From assembly GCA_902779305.1 (NCBI GenBank), contig CACZBD010000013.1, forward strand, positions 1 through 64,000: a stretch of DNA of 64,000 nucleotides, read 5' to 3'. The number at the start of each line of letters is the position of its first letter. Position 1 is the stretch's first letter. The DNA comes from an uncultured Lachnospiraceae bacterium. Lineage in GTDB: Bacteria; Bacillota; Clostridia; Lachnospirales; Lachnospiraceae. The translations under genes and the position numbers were made by a program. The notes beneath the pieces are model-generated. The model was not told the origin of the DNA. It searched no databases and saw only the letters and a list, made by a program, of their open reading frames with translations. Below, one piece after another: positions 1 through 8,465 of this stretch.

Positions 1-1
1 C

Positions 2-277
2 GCACGCAGTGCAATCTCTCAGGTAACGAAAGCTATCGCGAAGATCTCCTCTATCAGATCCGGTCTTGGTGCTATCCAGAACCGTCTGGAGCACACCATT
101 GCTAACCTGGACAACGTAGTTGAGAACACGACAGCAGCAGAGAGCCAGATCCGTGATACCGACATGGCAGCAACCATGGTTGAGTACACGAAGAACAGCA
201 TTCTTCAGCAGGCTGGTCAGGCAATGCTTGCACAGGCTAATCAGTCCACACAGGGTGTTCTGTCCTTACTCGGATAA
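2..277 (+). CDS. hag: Flagellin, C-terminal part (5' end outside window)
   Basis: The frame that is open from the left edge encodes the conserved C-terminal D0/D1 helix of bacterial flagellin, the subunit of the extracellular flagellar filament. The 91 visible residues contain RSGLGAIQNRLEHTIANL, ESQIRDTDMAATMVEYTK and the typical ending with QAMLAQANQ followed by GVLSLLG. These helices pack in the filament core and carry the export and polymerisation determinants. The gene ends 22 bases before a strong intrinsic terminator, and the flagellin-modifying Maf gene follows. This supports reading the downstream genes as a flagellin glycosylation island. The family assignment is secure; the N-terminus and the variable, probably glycosylated D2/D3 region are not in the window. 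Confidence 0.95.
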   Translation, partial: ARSAISQVTKAIAKISSIRSGLGAIQNRLEHTIANLDNVVENTTAAESQIRDTDMAATMVEYTKNSILQQAGQAMLAQANQSTQGVLSLLG

Positions 278-298
278 TCAGAACCGCTATCATAAGAA

Positions 299-329
299 GA
301 AAGACCGGGACGCCGGTCTTTTTTCTTTT
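299..329 (+). terminator. Intrinsic terminator after flagellin
   Basis: A perfect 9-bp stem, AAAGACCGG at 300-308 and CCGGTCTTT at 313-321, closes a GACG tetraloop and runs into a T-rich tract (319-329). It sits directly behind the flagellin stop codon and should separate flagellin transcription from the glycosylation genes. Confidence 0.88.
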
Positions 330-348
330 CTAACACCGGCTGTTGTGG

Positions 349-354
349 TAAAAT
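349..354 (+). promoter_or_regulatory. Possible -10 element for the glycosylation island
   Basis: TAAAAT lies between the flagellin terminator and the first island gene. No good -35 is visible 17 bases upstream (a T-rich stretch instead). If this is the -10 box, transcription would start near 361, past the TTG at 359, which favours the ATG at 401 as the start of the next gene. Confidence 0.3.
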
Positions 355-400
355 TTATTTGGAGTATGAGCAAAAATATGATCGGTTCACGGGGGATAAA

Positions 401-2224
401 ATGGAATATTACGAAAAGAATCTGGAAGTCCTGACAAAACGCTTTCCACATTTGAAAGATCATGTGGATGATATCGACGGTGCGTTTGCAATGGGAGGAG
501 AAGACATTGAGGGACGTCATGTGATCTATCTGCAGGCCGGAGAGAATATCGTGCAGTTAGACTCCCTGTATGATATGGGTCCGGTTCTCGACCTCTGGTA
601 CAAAACGATGCCGAAACTCCCCATGTATGCCAAGGTTTTTCTGTTTGGTTTCGGAAACGGCTGCATGGTCCGAAAACTTTTGGGATCGATCGATGATTCC
701 AACAAGGTGATCGTCTATGAACCGGATTTTACGGTCTTACATTATGTCATGGAGCATTTTGACATCACGGATATCTTTTCTGATAAGAGGTTTGATCTGA
801 TCGTCCGCTCGACGGCAGAGGGCGCCATTTCCAGACTGTTTGACGACCGCCTGAACTATTCCGACATCGGTACGTTCCAATACTATGTCTATCCCAACTA
901 TAATCATATTTTTACGGTGGAATATCTGGAATATATCCATGAGTTCGAAACGGCCTGCAACGCCATCAACTCTACGCAGAGCGTTTTGGAGCGTTTTACG
1001 GAGGCCAATTTCTTAAATACGTTCGCAAACCTCAACGCGCTTCTGACAAGTAAATCCATTGAAAGTCTGTATATGAGGATGCCAAAGGACATGCCGGCGA
1101 TCATCGTGGCGAGCGGCCCTTCGCTTGATAAAAATGTTTCGCTGCTTGCCAAGGCCAAGAATAAGGCGTTTATCATTGCCGTGGACTCTTCGCTGCGTAC
1201 GGTCTTAAAGACCGGCGTGATGCCGGATCTGTGCGTGACGATCGACGCCAAGAAGCTAAGCAAACACTTTTCGGATGACCGTGCCAATGATATTCCGATG
1301 GTCTGCCAGCTGACTTCCAACAGGGAGATCCTGAAGGCCCACCGCGCAGAGAAGTTCTTTGTGAATGATCTTAACCACCATGTGCAGCATTTCTTTTCCA
1401 GACATACCCATCTGTTCCCGGTGGTTTCCTCGGGCGGGTCGGTGGCCAATGATGCGTTTTCCATCGCGCAGGTGCTCGGATTTCAGACGATCATCATGAT
1501 CGGACAGGACCTTGCTTATACGGACAACAGAACGCATTCGGCAGACAGCGTCAGGGGAAAAACGGATGCATCGACATTGGAGCATGTGATGGCAGAAGGC
1601 ATTGATGGAAAACCGATCGCCGCCTCCAACGAATTTACGCTTTACAGGAACTGGATCCAGGAGCAGATCGCACAGTATCCGGAACTTACGGTGATCGATG
1701 CGACGGAAGGCGGTGCCAAGATCTACGGGACAAAGATCATGACGTTCCGGGAAGCGATCGATACCTACTGCAAAAAAACCTGCGATTTTGAAACGATCGT
1801 CAAAGAATCGGATGATTTTATCCCGGAAGAAGAGCGCAGGGAACTTGTCGAATATATCCACGGGATCCCGGATGAACTCGGAGAATGCTTAAGAAAGGTC
1901 AGGGAAGGCATCCGCAGTTACGATCAGATGCTGAAACTGGTCTTGTCCGATAAATATCACAATGAACGGTTTAAGAATGAATTTGAAAAAACCAAAAAGA
2001 TCAATACCTATTTAGACAAGGCACCGGTCATGGAATATGTGAAAAATGCGATCCAGAAAGAGACCAATGCGCTGTTAAAGACGGTGTATGCAGAAGGACA
2101 TGACGAGCGGTCGGAGCTCATCGCAAGCTGCCGGATGGGAACGGATTATTTAAAGATCATGGAAAAAGGGATCCTCAACATGATCGACAGATGCAAAGAA
2201 CAGGTGGAACAGGTACATCTGTAA
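401..2224 (+). CDS. maf: Maf/DUF115 flagellin nonulosonate transferase
   Basis: Motility accessory factor family protein of 607 residues. Maf proteins are thought to attach nonulosonic acids (pseudaminic, legionaminic or related) to Ser/Thr of flagellin in the cytoplasm before export. Visible hallmarks are an N-terminal domain with FGFGNGCMVRKLL, the central MAF_flag10/DUF115 signature ASGPSLDKN (residues about 237-245), GGSVANDAFSIAQVLGF (345-361), GQDLAYTDN (from 368) and VIDATEGGAKI. The frame is open from a TTG at 359, but the ATG at 401 has a GGGGG ribosome binding site 5 bases upstream and is preferred. It follows flagellin and precedes the nonulosonate synthase, the usual context. A second Maf lies at 30057. 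Substrate specificity cannot be read from sequence. Confidence 0.88.
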   Translation: MEYYEKNLEVLTKRFPHLKDHVDDIDGAFAMGGEDIEGRHVIYLQAGENIVQLDSLYDMGPVLDLWYKTMPKLPMYAKVFLFGFGNGCMVRKLLGSIDDSNKVIVYEPDFTVLHYVMEHFDITDIFSDKRFDLIVRSTAEGAISRLFDDRLNYSDIGTFQYYVYPNYNHIFTVEYLEYIHEFETACNAINSTQSVLERFTEANFLNTFANLNALLTSKSIESLYMRMPKDMPAIIVASGPSLDKNVSLLAKAKNKAFIIAVDSSLRTVLKTGVMPDLCVTIDAKKLSKHFSDDRANDIPMVCQLTSNREILKAHRAEKFFVNDLNHHVQHFFSRHTHLFPVVSSGGSVANDAFSIAQVLGFQTIIMIGQDLAYTDNRTHSADSVRGKTDASTLEHVMAEGIDGKPIAASNEFTLYRNWIQEQIAQYPELTVIDATEGGAKIYGTKIMTFREAIDTYCKKTCDFETIVKESDDFIPEEERRELVEYIHGIPDELGECLRKVREGIRSYDQMLKLVLSDKYHNERFKNEFEKTKKINTYLDKAPVMEYVKNAIQKETNALLKTVYAEGHDERSELIASCRMGTDYLKIMEKGILNMIDRCKEQVEQVHL

Positions 2225-2283
2225 AGATACGATCTGCCGGGAAGACCGGATGAAAGATACTAAGCAAAAAAGGAGAAGCACAA

Positions 2284-3789
2284 ATGGCGGAAAAGAAGAT
2301 CTACGATGATTTATTTATCTTCGAAATGGCAAATTCCCATCAGGGAAGTGTGGAGCACGGGATCGATATCATCCGTGCAATGGGAAAGATCGCGAGGAAA
2401 CACAATATCAAGGCGGCCGTAAAGCTGCAGTACAGGGATCTGGATACCTTCATCCATCCGGATTTCAAAGACCGGACGGATGTGAAGCATATTCCGAGAT
2501 TCATGAGCACCAGACTGACCTTTGATCAGTTTTCGGAACTGGTCAACGCGGTACGCGCCGAGGGAATGCTGACCATGAGCACGCCTTTTGATGAAACGGG
2601 CGTGGAATGGTGCATGGACCAGGGGCTTGACATTATCAAGATCGCCAGCTGCTCTTCCGCAGACTGGCCGCTTCTTGCCAAGGCTTCCAAGGCAAAACGC
2701 CCGCTGATCATTTCAACAGGCGGTAAGACGATCGAGGACATCGATAAGCTTTATAATTTCTTTACACACAGGGGCTGTGATTTTGCATTCATGCACTGCA
2801 TTGCCCAGTACCCGGCGCCGCCGGAATCGCTGCAGTTAGACTTCATCGACAAGATGAAACGCAGATACCGCGATATCACGATCGGGTATTCAGGACATGA
2901 GGACCCCGATAACAACATAGTCGGGATGATGGCCGTTGCCAAAGGCGTAAGGATCCTGGAGCGCCATGTTGGGCTTCCGACAGAGACCATTAAGCTGAAT
3001 GCCTACTCCATGAATCCCGAGCAGGCGGACAAATGGGTGGAAGATATCAAGATCGCGAAATCCATGTGCGTGCTGCAAAGGGAAGGACAGAAGTATGTCA
3101 GCCAGGAGGAACTCGATTCCCTGCGTTCCCTGATGCGCGGCGTTTATGCGAAGCAGGATATCGCGGAAGGCGAACCGCTGACAACAGAGAATGTGTTCTT
3201 TGCAATGCCCTGCGGCGAAAAGCAGATGACCAGCGGCGAGTTCAAAGACGGAAAACTGACCGCCAGTCGGTCATATAAAGTTAACGAAGAAATTCTGGAG
3301 CATCCGAAGATCACCGGCGTCGGGATCGTCAGAGGCGCCGTGCATGATGCCAAGGGTATGCTCTATGAAGCGGGCATCGCTTTGGGTGATAATTTCGAAG
3401 TGGAAATCTCCCATCATTACGGGATCCCTCATTTCAGACAGTACGGGGCGATCATCATCAATATCATCAACAGAGAGTACTGCAAGAAATACATCATTGT
3501 CCTGCCGGGGCAGAAGCATCCGTTCCATGCGCACAAAGTCAAAGAGGAAACCTTCCAGGTGCTTTACGGGGATCTGGATGTACAGCTTGAGGACGGAGAA
3601 GAGAAGCACCTGCATCCGGGCGATATGCAGACCGTTCTGCGCGGCGTGATGCATGCGTTCTCGAGTAAGACCGGTGCGATCTTTGAAGAGGTCAGCACGC
3701 AGCATATGAAGAGCGACAGTTACTACAAGGATCCGGAGATCGCATCTCTTGATCCGATGGAGAGAAAGACGTATCTGAAAAAGTGGTAG
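2284..3789 (+). CDS. neuB: Nonulosonic acid synthase with SAF and cupin domains
   Basis: NeuB-family enzyme that condenses phosphoenolpyruvate with a six-carbon sugar to give a nine-carbon nonulosonic acid 9-carbon backbone. The TIM barrel covers about residues 5-245 (FEMANSHQGS at the start, KLQYRDLDTF, MSTPFDETGV, IKIASCSSADWPLL, ISTGG, HCIAQYP, GYSGHE). An antifreeze-like SAF domain follows at about 285-345 (RGVYAKQDIAEGEPLTTENV). An additional cupin fold covers about 405-475 (HPFHAHKVKEETFQVLYGDL, HLHPGDMQTV). Total length is 501 residues; plain NeuB proteins are about 340-350, so the cupin is an extension. The cupin keeps a His/Glu metal-site pattern and may act on the sugar (isomerase-like) or on the product. 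Ribosome binding site AGGAG lies about 8 bases upstream. The sugar (Neu5Ac, legionaminic, pseudaminic) is unresolved because no other pathway genes are in the window. Confidence 0.9.
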   Translation: MAEKKIYDDLFIFEMANSHQGSVEHGIDIIRAMGKIARKHNIKAAVKLQYRDLDTFIHPDFKDRTDVKHIPRFMSTRLTFDQFSELVNAVRAEGMLTMSTPFDETGVEWCMDQGLDIIKIASCSSADWPLLAKASKAKRPLIISTGGKTIEDIDKLYNFFTHRGCDFAFMHCIAQYPAPPESLQLDFIDKMKRRYRDITIGYSGHEDPDNNIVGMMAVAKGVRILERHVGLPTETIKLNAYSMNPEQADKWVEDIKIAKSMCVLQREGQKYVSQEELDSLRSLMRGVYAKQDIAEGEPLTTENVFFAMPCGEKQMTSGEFKDGKLTASRSYKVNEEILEHPKITGVGIVRGAVHDAKGMLYEAGIALGDNFEVEISHHYGIPHFRQYGAIIINIINREYCKKYIIVLPGQKHPFHAHKVKEETFQVLYGDLDVQLEDGEEKHLHPGDMQTVLRGVMHAFSSKTGAIFEEVSTQHMKSDSYYKDPEIASLDPMERKTYLKKW

Positions 3790-3836
3790 GTAATCCGTGA
3801 CCGCCGGTTATAATTTGCTTGAAAGGAACAATTCGC

Positions 3837-5153
3837 ATGTCGAATGAATATATGGGGAAAAATGCGAAAGAGAGGATCTGTTACTGGGCACAGCTTCTGC
3901 TGCTGCCCATATACGGCCTTTCTTTTATCACACCCCGGGATAAGAATATCTGGCTGTTTGGCTCGACCTTCGGGAGAAGATTTACAGACAATCCCAGATA
4001 TCTGTATATGTATGTCAATCATTTCAGCAAAGTGCGGTTCGGCGCAAAATTACCGAAAAACGAAGAGACGGCTACAGAACTTGAAAAAAGGCTTGAGAAG
4101 ATCAGACCGATCTGGATCAGCCATAACAAAGAGACCATTAAAGATCTGAATAATGCTGGGTTTGAAGCGTACTACTATCATTCTCTGAAGGGGGTTTTCT
4201 ATGCCTTAAGAGCCGGATTTTATATCTTTGACAATTATTCGAAGGATATCAACTTCTGGCAGTCGGGTGGGGCGACCAAGGTGAATCTGTGGCATGGAAC
4301 CGGCAATAAACCATCCAATGCACAGAACAAATTTGATACTGTCAGACATCCGAGAAACGGTTGGGAGAAATTCAAGACATTCCCGAGAAGGATCTCCGAT
4401 GAGAAGCCGAGCCATTATATCCTGGAACCGGATGCCGGAACAGCAGTATCCCGGATTTTCGGCGTTGATGTTTCGCATATCATACATGGAGGCGGATTTC
4501 CCAGGAACGATGCCATGCTTTCCGTAGCCAACGATACGGAGAAAAAAGACTATTTCTACGCATATATCACAGATCTTGAGAGGGCACTGACCGAGAAACT
4601 GAAAGCATTGCAGGAGGATCATAAGATCATTGCCTACCTGCCTACATTCAGCAAGTCCGAAGACATGCTGTTTAAAGTCATCAACCTTGAAAAGATGAAT
4701 GACTTTTTCAGAGAACATCGTTATATTTTTGTTGCAAAGCCGCATCCAAAGTCTAAGATCAAAGCGGAATTTGAGAAACTGGACTGTTCCAATATCATCA
4801 ATGTTCCGTCAGATGTGGATGTATATGCATTTATTCCGTATGCGGATATGCTGGTTACCGATTATTCTTCTATTTATACGGATTTTCTTTTACTGGACCG
4901 ACCGGTAGTCGCATTCCAGTTTGACAGAGAGATCTACGAACAGAATTCCAGAGGATTTGCCGTAAATCAGGATGAATATATGCCGGAAAGGGTTGCGAAA
5001 ACCGGCGACGAACTGACAGAGGCGATCACGGAAGTCTTTGCGGATGACAAGAGCAGAGAACTGCGCAAGAAGACCAGAGACAAGAAATTTATGTGTAACG
5101 ATGACAGAGCCTGCGAAAGGATTGCCGGGGCGATCCTGGGGATCAGAAAATAA
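3837..5153 (+). CDS. CDP-glycerol glycerophosphotransferase family protein
   Basis: GT-B type transferase of the TagB/TagF family, 438 residues, which moves glycerol phosphate from CDP-glycerol to a glycan or polymer. Recognisable elements are LWHGTGNK (about 150), GGGFPRNDAML, AYLPTFSKSED, VAKPHPKSK and VTDYSSIYTDFLLLDRPVV near residue 340, with the active-site His and Asp-Tyr-Ser-Ser signature in place. The frame extends upstream to a TTG, but the ATG at 3837 has AAAGGAA about 9 bases upstream. It is one of four such transferases in the island and directly precedes a TagD-like cytidylyltransferase fusion, which could supply its donor. A flagellin-glycan or surface-polymer acceptor is inferred from context; a classical wall teichoic acid role is possible. 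Confidence 0.85.
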   Translation: MSNEYMGKNAKERICYWAQLLLLPIYGLSFITPRDKNIWLFGSTFGRRFTDNPRYLYMYVNHFSKVRFGAKLPKNEETATELEKRLEKIRPIWISHNKETIKDLNNAGFEAYYYHSLKGVFYALRAGFYIFDNYSKDINFWQSGGATKVNLWHGTGNKPSNAQNKFDTVRHPRNGWEKFKTFPRRISDEKPSHYILEPDAGTAVSRIFGVDVSHIIHGGGFPRNDAMLSVANDTEKKDYFYAYITDLERALTEKLKALQEDHKIIAYLPTFSKSEDMLFKVINLEKMNDFFREHRYIFVAKPHPKSKIKAEFEKLDCSNIINVPSDVDVYAFIPYADMLVTDYSSIYTDFLLLDRPVVAFQFDREIYEQNSRGFAVNQDEYMPERVAKTGDELTEAITEVFADDKSRELRKKTRDKKFMCNDDRACERIAGAILGIRK

Positions 5154-5179
5154 ACTATCGAGAAAAGGAAGTGCTGCAT

Positions 5180-6538
5180 ATGAAAAAAGTGATCACGTAC
5201 GGCAGTTTTGATCTGTTCCACGAAGGACATTACCAGCTTTTGAGAAGAGCAAAAGAGCTCGGCGATTATCTGATCGTCGGTGTTACAACGGAGCACTTTG
5301 ACCGCATGAGAGGAAAACTGAATCTTGTAGATCCCATCAAAGTTCGTATGGACAATGTCTGGAATACCGGTTTTGCCGACGAGATCATCGTGGAAGATCA
5401 TGAGGGTCAGAAGATTGAGGACATCCAGCGCTATGGTATTGATATTTTTACGCTTGGCAGTGACTGGGTAGGGCGGTTTGATTATCTGAATCAGTACTGC
5501 AAAGTAATCTATCTTCCGAGAACCGCAGGTATTTCTTCAAGTGATATCAGGAACCGCACACAAAAGATCGTCCGGATCGGGATTATCGGAACGGGACGTA
5601 TCGCTCCCAGATTTTTGAAAGAAACCAGCTACGTTTCCGGAATAGAAGTGACGGAAGCGTATAATCCGGAAGAAGAGAGTGCAGAGAGTTTTGAACAGAA
5701 GTATCAGATCAAAACATGGACAGATCATTTTGATGATTTTCTGAAAGATCTGGAAGCGGTATATGTGGCTTCTCCCAACGAAACGCACAGTGAGTATGTC
5801 AGGAAGGCCCTGCAGGCCGGGAAGCATGTGCTGTGCGAAAAGCCGATGACTTTTACCTATGCGGAAGCGGTGGAATTGTATGAACTGGCCAAAGAAAAGA
5901 AGGTTACCCTGATGGAAGGTATCCGGACCGCGTATCTGCCCGGTTTTCAGCAGCTGCTCTCGGTAGCAAAGGGCGGTGCGATTGGTGAAATCTGCGATGT
6001 GGAGGCCTGCTTCTCCAGACTTGGAGTTCCGGGTTCGAGGGAGATGACAGATTACAAATACAGCGGCGCCTTTCTGGAATACGGCAGTTATGGGATGTTG
6101 CCAATCTTTAAACTGCTTGGCAAAGACTATCAGGATGTGCAGATGGAGTCTGTATATGGTGAAAACGGAATCGATGTTTTTACAAAAGTTCAGTTTCGGT
6201 ATGAAAACAGTCTTGCCACAGCCAAAGCAGGTGCCGGTGTGAAGTCGGAAGGCGAACTGATCATTGCCGGAACGAAGGGTTATATTCTGGTCCCGTCTCC
6301 CTGGTGGCTGACCAGGGGATTTGATGTGCGATATGAGGATCCGGGGAAGGTTGATCACTACGAAGCGACCTTCAGCGGTTTGGACGGCCTTCGTTATGAG
6401 ATCAGTGAATTTGTATCCAAGATTAACGGAATCGGCGGCCATGATTATAAGTTGACTGCAGAAGAATCTATTGCGATGGCGGATGTGGTTGAAAAATTTA
6501 TGATCAAGCGGCGCGATCATCAAAGAGGACTGGAATGA
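5180..6538 (+). CDS. TagD-like cytidylyltransferase fused to Gfo/Idh/MocA oxidoreductase
   Basis: Two enzymes in one 452-residue chain. Residues 1-130 match glycerol-3-phosphate cytidylyltransferase (TagD): TYGSFDLFHEGHYQLLRRAK with the HxGH nucleotide-binding motif, TLGSDWVGRFDYL, and RTAGISSSDIR, the RTxGISS-type C-terminal motif. Residues about 135-450 are a Gfo/Idh/MocA NAD(P)-dependent oxidoreductase: RIGIIGTGRIAPRFLKE, ASPNETHSEYV and CEKPM with the catalytic Lys. The fusion implies that CTP activation and a sugar or polyol redox step act on one route. The ATG at 5180 has AAGGAA about 9 bases upstream; an in-frame GTG at 5171 is too close to that site. The next gene is a stand-alone paralogue of the C-terminal half and overlaps the stop codon. 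Substrates are inferred. Confidence 0.85.
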   Translation: MKKVITYGSFDLFHEGHYQLLRRAKELGDYLIVGVTTEHFDRMRGKLNLVDPIKVRMDNVWNTGFADEIIVEDHEGQKIEDIQRYGIDIFTLGSDWVGRFDYLNQYCKVIYLPRTAGISSSDIRNRTQKIVRIGIIGTGRIAPRFLKETSYVSGIEVTEAYNPEEESAESFEQKYQIKTWTDHFDDFLKDLEAVYVASPNETHSEYVRKALQAGKHVLCEKPMTFTYAEAVELYELAKEKKVTLMEGIRTAYLPGFQQLLSVAKGGAIGEICDVEACFSRLGVPGSREMTDYKYSGAFLEYGSYGMLPIFKLLGKDYQDVQMESVYGENGIDVFTKVQFRYENSLATAKAGAGVKSEGELIIAGTKGYILVPSPWWLTRGFDVRYEDPGKVDHYEATFSGLDGLRYEISEFVSKINGIGGHDYKLTAEESIAMADVVEKFMIKRRDHQRGLE

Positions 6539-7509
6539 GACTTGGTATTATCGGAACCGGCAGGATTGCAAAACGGTTTGTAAAAGAAGCAGCATATGTG
6601 GACGGGATTGTTCTCACAGCGGTGTTCAATCCGCATGCCGGGAGCGCATCCCGTTTTGTTTCTGATGCCTGCGCGGAGGATGACCGGTATGCAAAAGCGA
6701 TTCCGGATGCTACAGAGGATCCGGCGGTTTTCTGGGGCAAAGTGGACGCGGTCTATATCGCATCTCCGCATGAAACACATTATTCTTACGTAATGGAGGC
6801 GCTGAAGAACGGAAAACACGTGCTGTGCGAAAAACCGCTATGCTTTAAGCGAAAAGAAGCAGAAGAAGCATTTGCGGAAGCAAAAGCGCAGGGTCTTGTG
6901 TTGTTTGAGGCGATCAAAACGGCCTACTGTCCTGGATTTGCAAAGCTTCTTGAAGTTGCAAAAAGCGGATTGATCGGTGAGATCTGCAATGTGGAAGCGA
7001 CTTTTACGAAACTGGAGGATCCGAATAGCCGGGAACTGACAGATTTGGCATACGGAGGAAGTTTTACGGAACTTGGCAGTTATGTATTGCTTCCGGCTCT
7101 GAAATTACTTGGAACCAAGTACCTGGAACTGCGATTTGACAGTGTGAAATCTGAAAACGGCCTTGATCTTTTTACGCGCGCAACACTTACCTATCCACAG
7201 GGAATGGCTACGCTGACCTGCGGACTTGGCGTCAAGTCTGAGGGGAGACTGCTTGTGTGCGGGACAAAAGGATATCTGATCGCTGAAGCGCCCTGGTGGA
7301 AGACCAGACACTTTGAGGCACATTTTGAGGATGCCTCTCTCATCAAAGAATATAGTGAGGAGTTTCTTGGAGACGGATTGCGTTATGAACTGCAGGATTT
7401 TCTTTCTGCTATAGAACAGAATGCGCCTGAATCCTCCAAATTATCCGTGGATCAATCCGTCGCATTTGCGTCGATCATGGAAATGTTTCTTTCATCTGCG
7501 AGCAGGTGA
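6535..7509 (+). CDS. Gfo/Idh/MocA family oxidoreductase
   Basis: Stand-alone 324-residue NAD(P)-dependent oxidoreductase. The N-terminal Rossmann fold starts with RLGIIGTGRIAKRFVKE; ASPHETHYSYV and CEKPLCFKR (catalytic Lys) follow, then a C-terminal substrate domain with TKGYLIAEAPWWKTRHF. It is closely similar along its length to the C-terminal half of the preceding fusion protein, including the PWW motif, so the pair arose by duplication. Its ATG overlaps the upstream TGA (ATGA), which indicates translational coupling. The substrate is unknown; sugar-nucleotide or polyol oxidation/reduction is typical of the family. Confidence 0.85.
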   Translation: MRLGIIGTGRIAKRFVKEAAYVDGIVLTAVFNPHAGSASRFVSDACAEDDRYAKAIPDATEDPAVFWGKVDAVYIASPHETHYSYVMEALKNGKHVLCEKPLCFKRKEAEEAFAEAKAQGLVLFEAIKTAYCPGFAKLLEVAKSGLIGEICNVEATFTKLEDPNSRELTDLAYGGSFTELGSYVLLPALKLLGTKYLELRFDSVKSENGLDLFTRATLTYPQGMATLTCGLGVKSEGRLLVCGTKGYLIAEAPWWKTRHFEAHFEDASLIKEYSEEFLGDGLRYELQDFLSAIEQNAPESSKLSVDQSVAFASIMEMFLSSASR

Positions 7510-7753
7510 AATGTTCTTGTAATATGACTCTGGTTCTGCTACATTAACATTAAGCATAAATTCATGTTCCGTACATCGTTCCAGGTGTGCGGAAAACACA
7601 CATTGAAATCAGATTCGTAACATATCGGTTATCATTTTCAGGAATCTATGCTTACCCAAATAACTTACTAATTCATAAAGCAGGACTCCTGAAGAACAAG
7701 AGATTCCTGCTAAGGCTGTGCTGATGTTACCGGCATAGAAAGGAGGAATCAAG

Positions 7754-8002
7754 GTGAAAGAATACGAGTTGCCATTGGACGTAAATGGAAATCCTTTTTC
7801 CAAACCTACGTTTTGGCTTATGCCTGGGGAGTACAGTAAGATTATTACCGAAATCAATCAGGCGTATGAGGCATTGTACAAAGGAAAGGTCATAGCATCT
7901 CATCCCTCTTTTGGGTTGGATGGGGAAATGTATATCTATTGGTTTGAGATTCACGGGTTTAATAACTACAACATTTTTATGAGAGTAGTTGATGATCACT
8001 AG
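7754..8002 (+). CDS. Hypothetical protein, 82 residues
   Basis: A small soluble protein read from a GTG with a strong AAAGGAGG site about 8 bases upstream. It has no transmembrane segment or signal peptide and contains aromatic-rich stretches (TFWLMPGEYSK, MYIYWFEIHGFNNYN). I do not recognise the family. It is paired with the next small gene, 12 bases downstream, and both lie in an A+T-rich pocket between two glycan gene groups. Just upstream, an 18-codon open tail ending in a TAG at 7736-7738 runs into this ribosome binding site and could be the end of a decayed gene. An immunity, toxin-antitoxin or leftover function is possible, but nothing in the sequence shows it. Confidence 0.6.
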   Translation: MKEYELPLDVNGNPFSKPTFWLMPGEYSKIITEINQAYEALYKGKVIASHPSFGLDGEMYIYWFEIHGFNNYNIFMRVVDDH

Positions 8003-8014
8003 GAGGTGATTTAT

Positions 8015-8236
8015 ATGGAAGAATTTATTGCTAAACTGAATAAAGTTGAAGACTCATATTATGGTTTCGTTGCTGCAGTAATGACATATGTTAAAAAGAA
8101 ACCATCCAGAATGGATGTTGTAAAGGAATATCTAGATCATAATCCGGCAGCACTGACATCAGATATCCTTGGGTTTATTTCAGAACAGAAGGACTTTTAT
8201 GAAGATGCGGCTTATGTTCATGCTGAGACTGGCTGA
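8015..8236 (+). CDS. Hypothetical protein, 73 residues
   Basis: A small, probably helical soluble protein (MEEFIAKLNKVEDSYYGFV, AALTSDILGFISEQKDFYED). The ATG at 8015 follows an excellent AGGAGGTGA site at 8001-8009; an in-frame GTG inside that site is not the start. It forms a two-gene unit with the upstream 82-residue protein. A long hairpin (8256-8294) closes the unit. The family is not recognised, and the helical, acidic character is all that can be said. Confidence 0.6.
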   Translation: MEEFIAKLNKVEDSYYGFVAAVMTYVKKKPSRMDVVKEYLDHNPAALTSDILGFISEQKDFYEDAAYVHAETG

Positions 8237-8255
8237 TCGATAAGCAAAAAAAATC

Positions 8256-8294
8256 AAGGGGCATGAGAAGAATAAAACTCTTCCTATGCCCCTT
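8256..8294. terminator. Long hairpin, terminator-like mainly for the - strand
   Basis: AAGGGGCAT (8256-8264) pairs with ATGCCCCTT (8286-8294), and inside it GAGAAGA pairs imperfectly with TCTTC. On the + strand the hairpin is preceded by an A-tract and followed by AAAAAATGG, so there is no U-tract for rightward transcription. Read leftward the A-tract becomes a U-tract. It may still stop or stabilise the two small genes' mRNA. Confidence 0.5.
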
Positions 8295-8317
8295 AAAAAA
8301 TGGTAAAATATAACCGA

Positions 8318-8323
8318 TATAAT
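8318..8323 (+). promoter_or_regulatory. Possible -10 box before the 8466 gene
   Basis: A perfect TATAAT lies 142 bases before the start codon of the next transferase gene, just after the hairpin that ends the two small genes. No convincing -35 box is seen at 16-18 bases (A-rich), so this is only a candidate start of a second transcription unit in the island. Confidence 0.3.
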
Positions 8324-8465
8324 ATATGGTGTTTTTATTAGAAATACAACGTTTTATGAACCACATCCGAAAGCTGCAGCATGGATGCGACAAGGGTATT
8401 TCGGGATCGCGACTCTGCACTTTTTGGTGCGGAGTTTTTTCGTGTTTTGTTTTCATACAGAGGAA

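Noticed and set aside
359-361. TTG start for the first Maf protein
   Set aside because: No ribosome binding site, and a possible -10 box at 349-354 would place the transcription start past it. The ATG at 401 has a GGGGG site.
7609-7857. An 82-codon - strand frame across the 5' end of the small gene at 7754
   Set aside because: It lacks a ribosome binding site and is antisense to a gene with a strong one.
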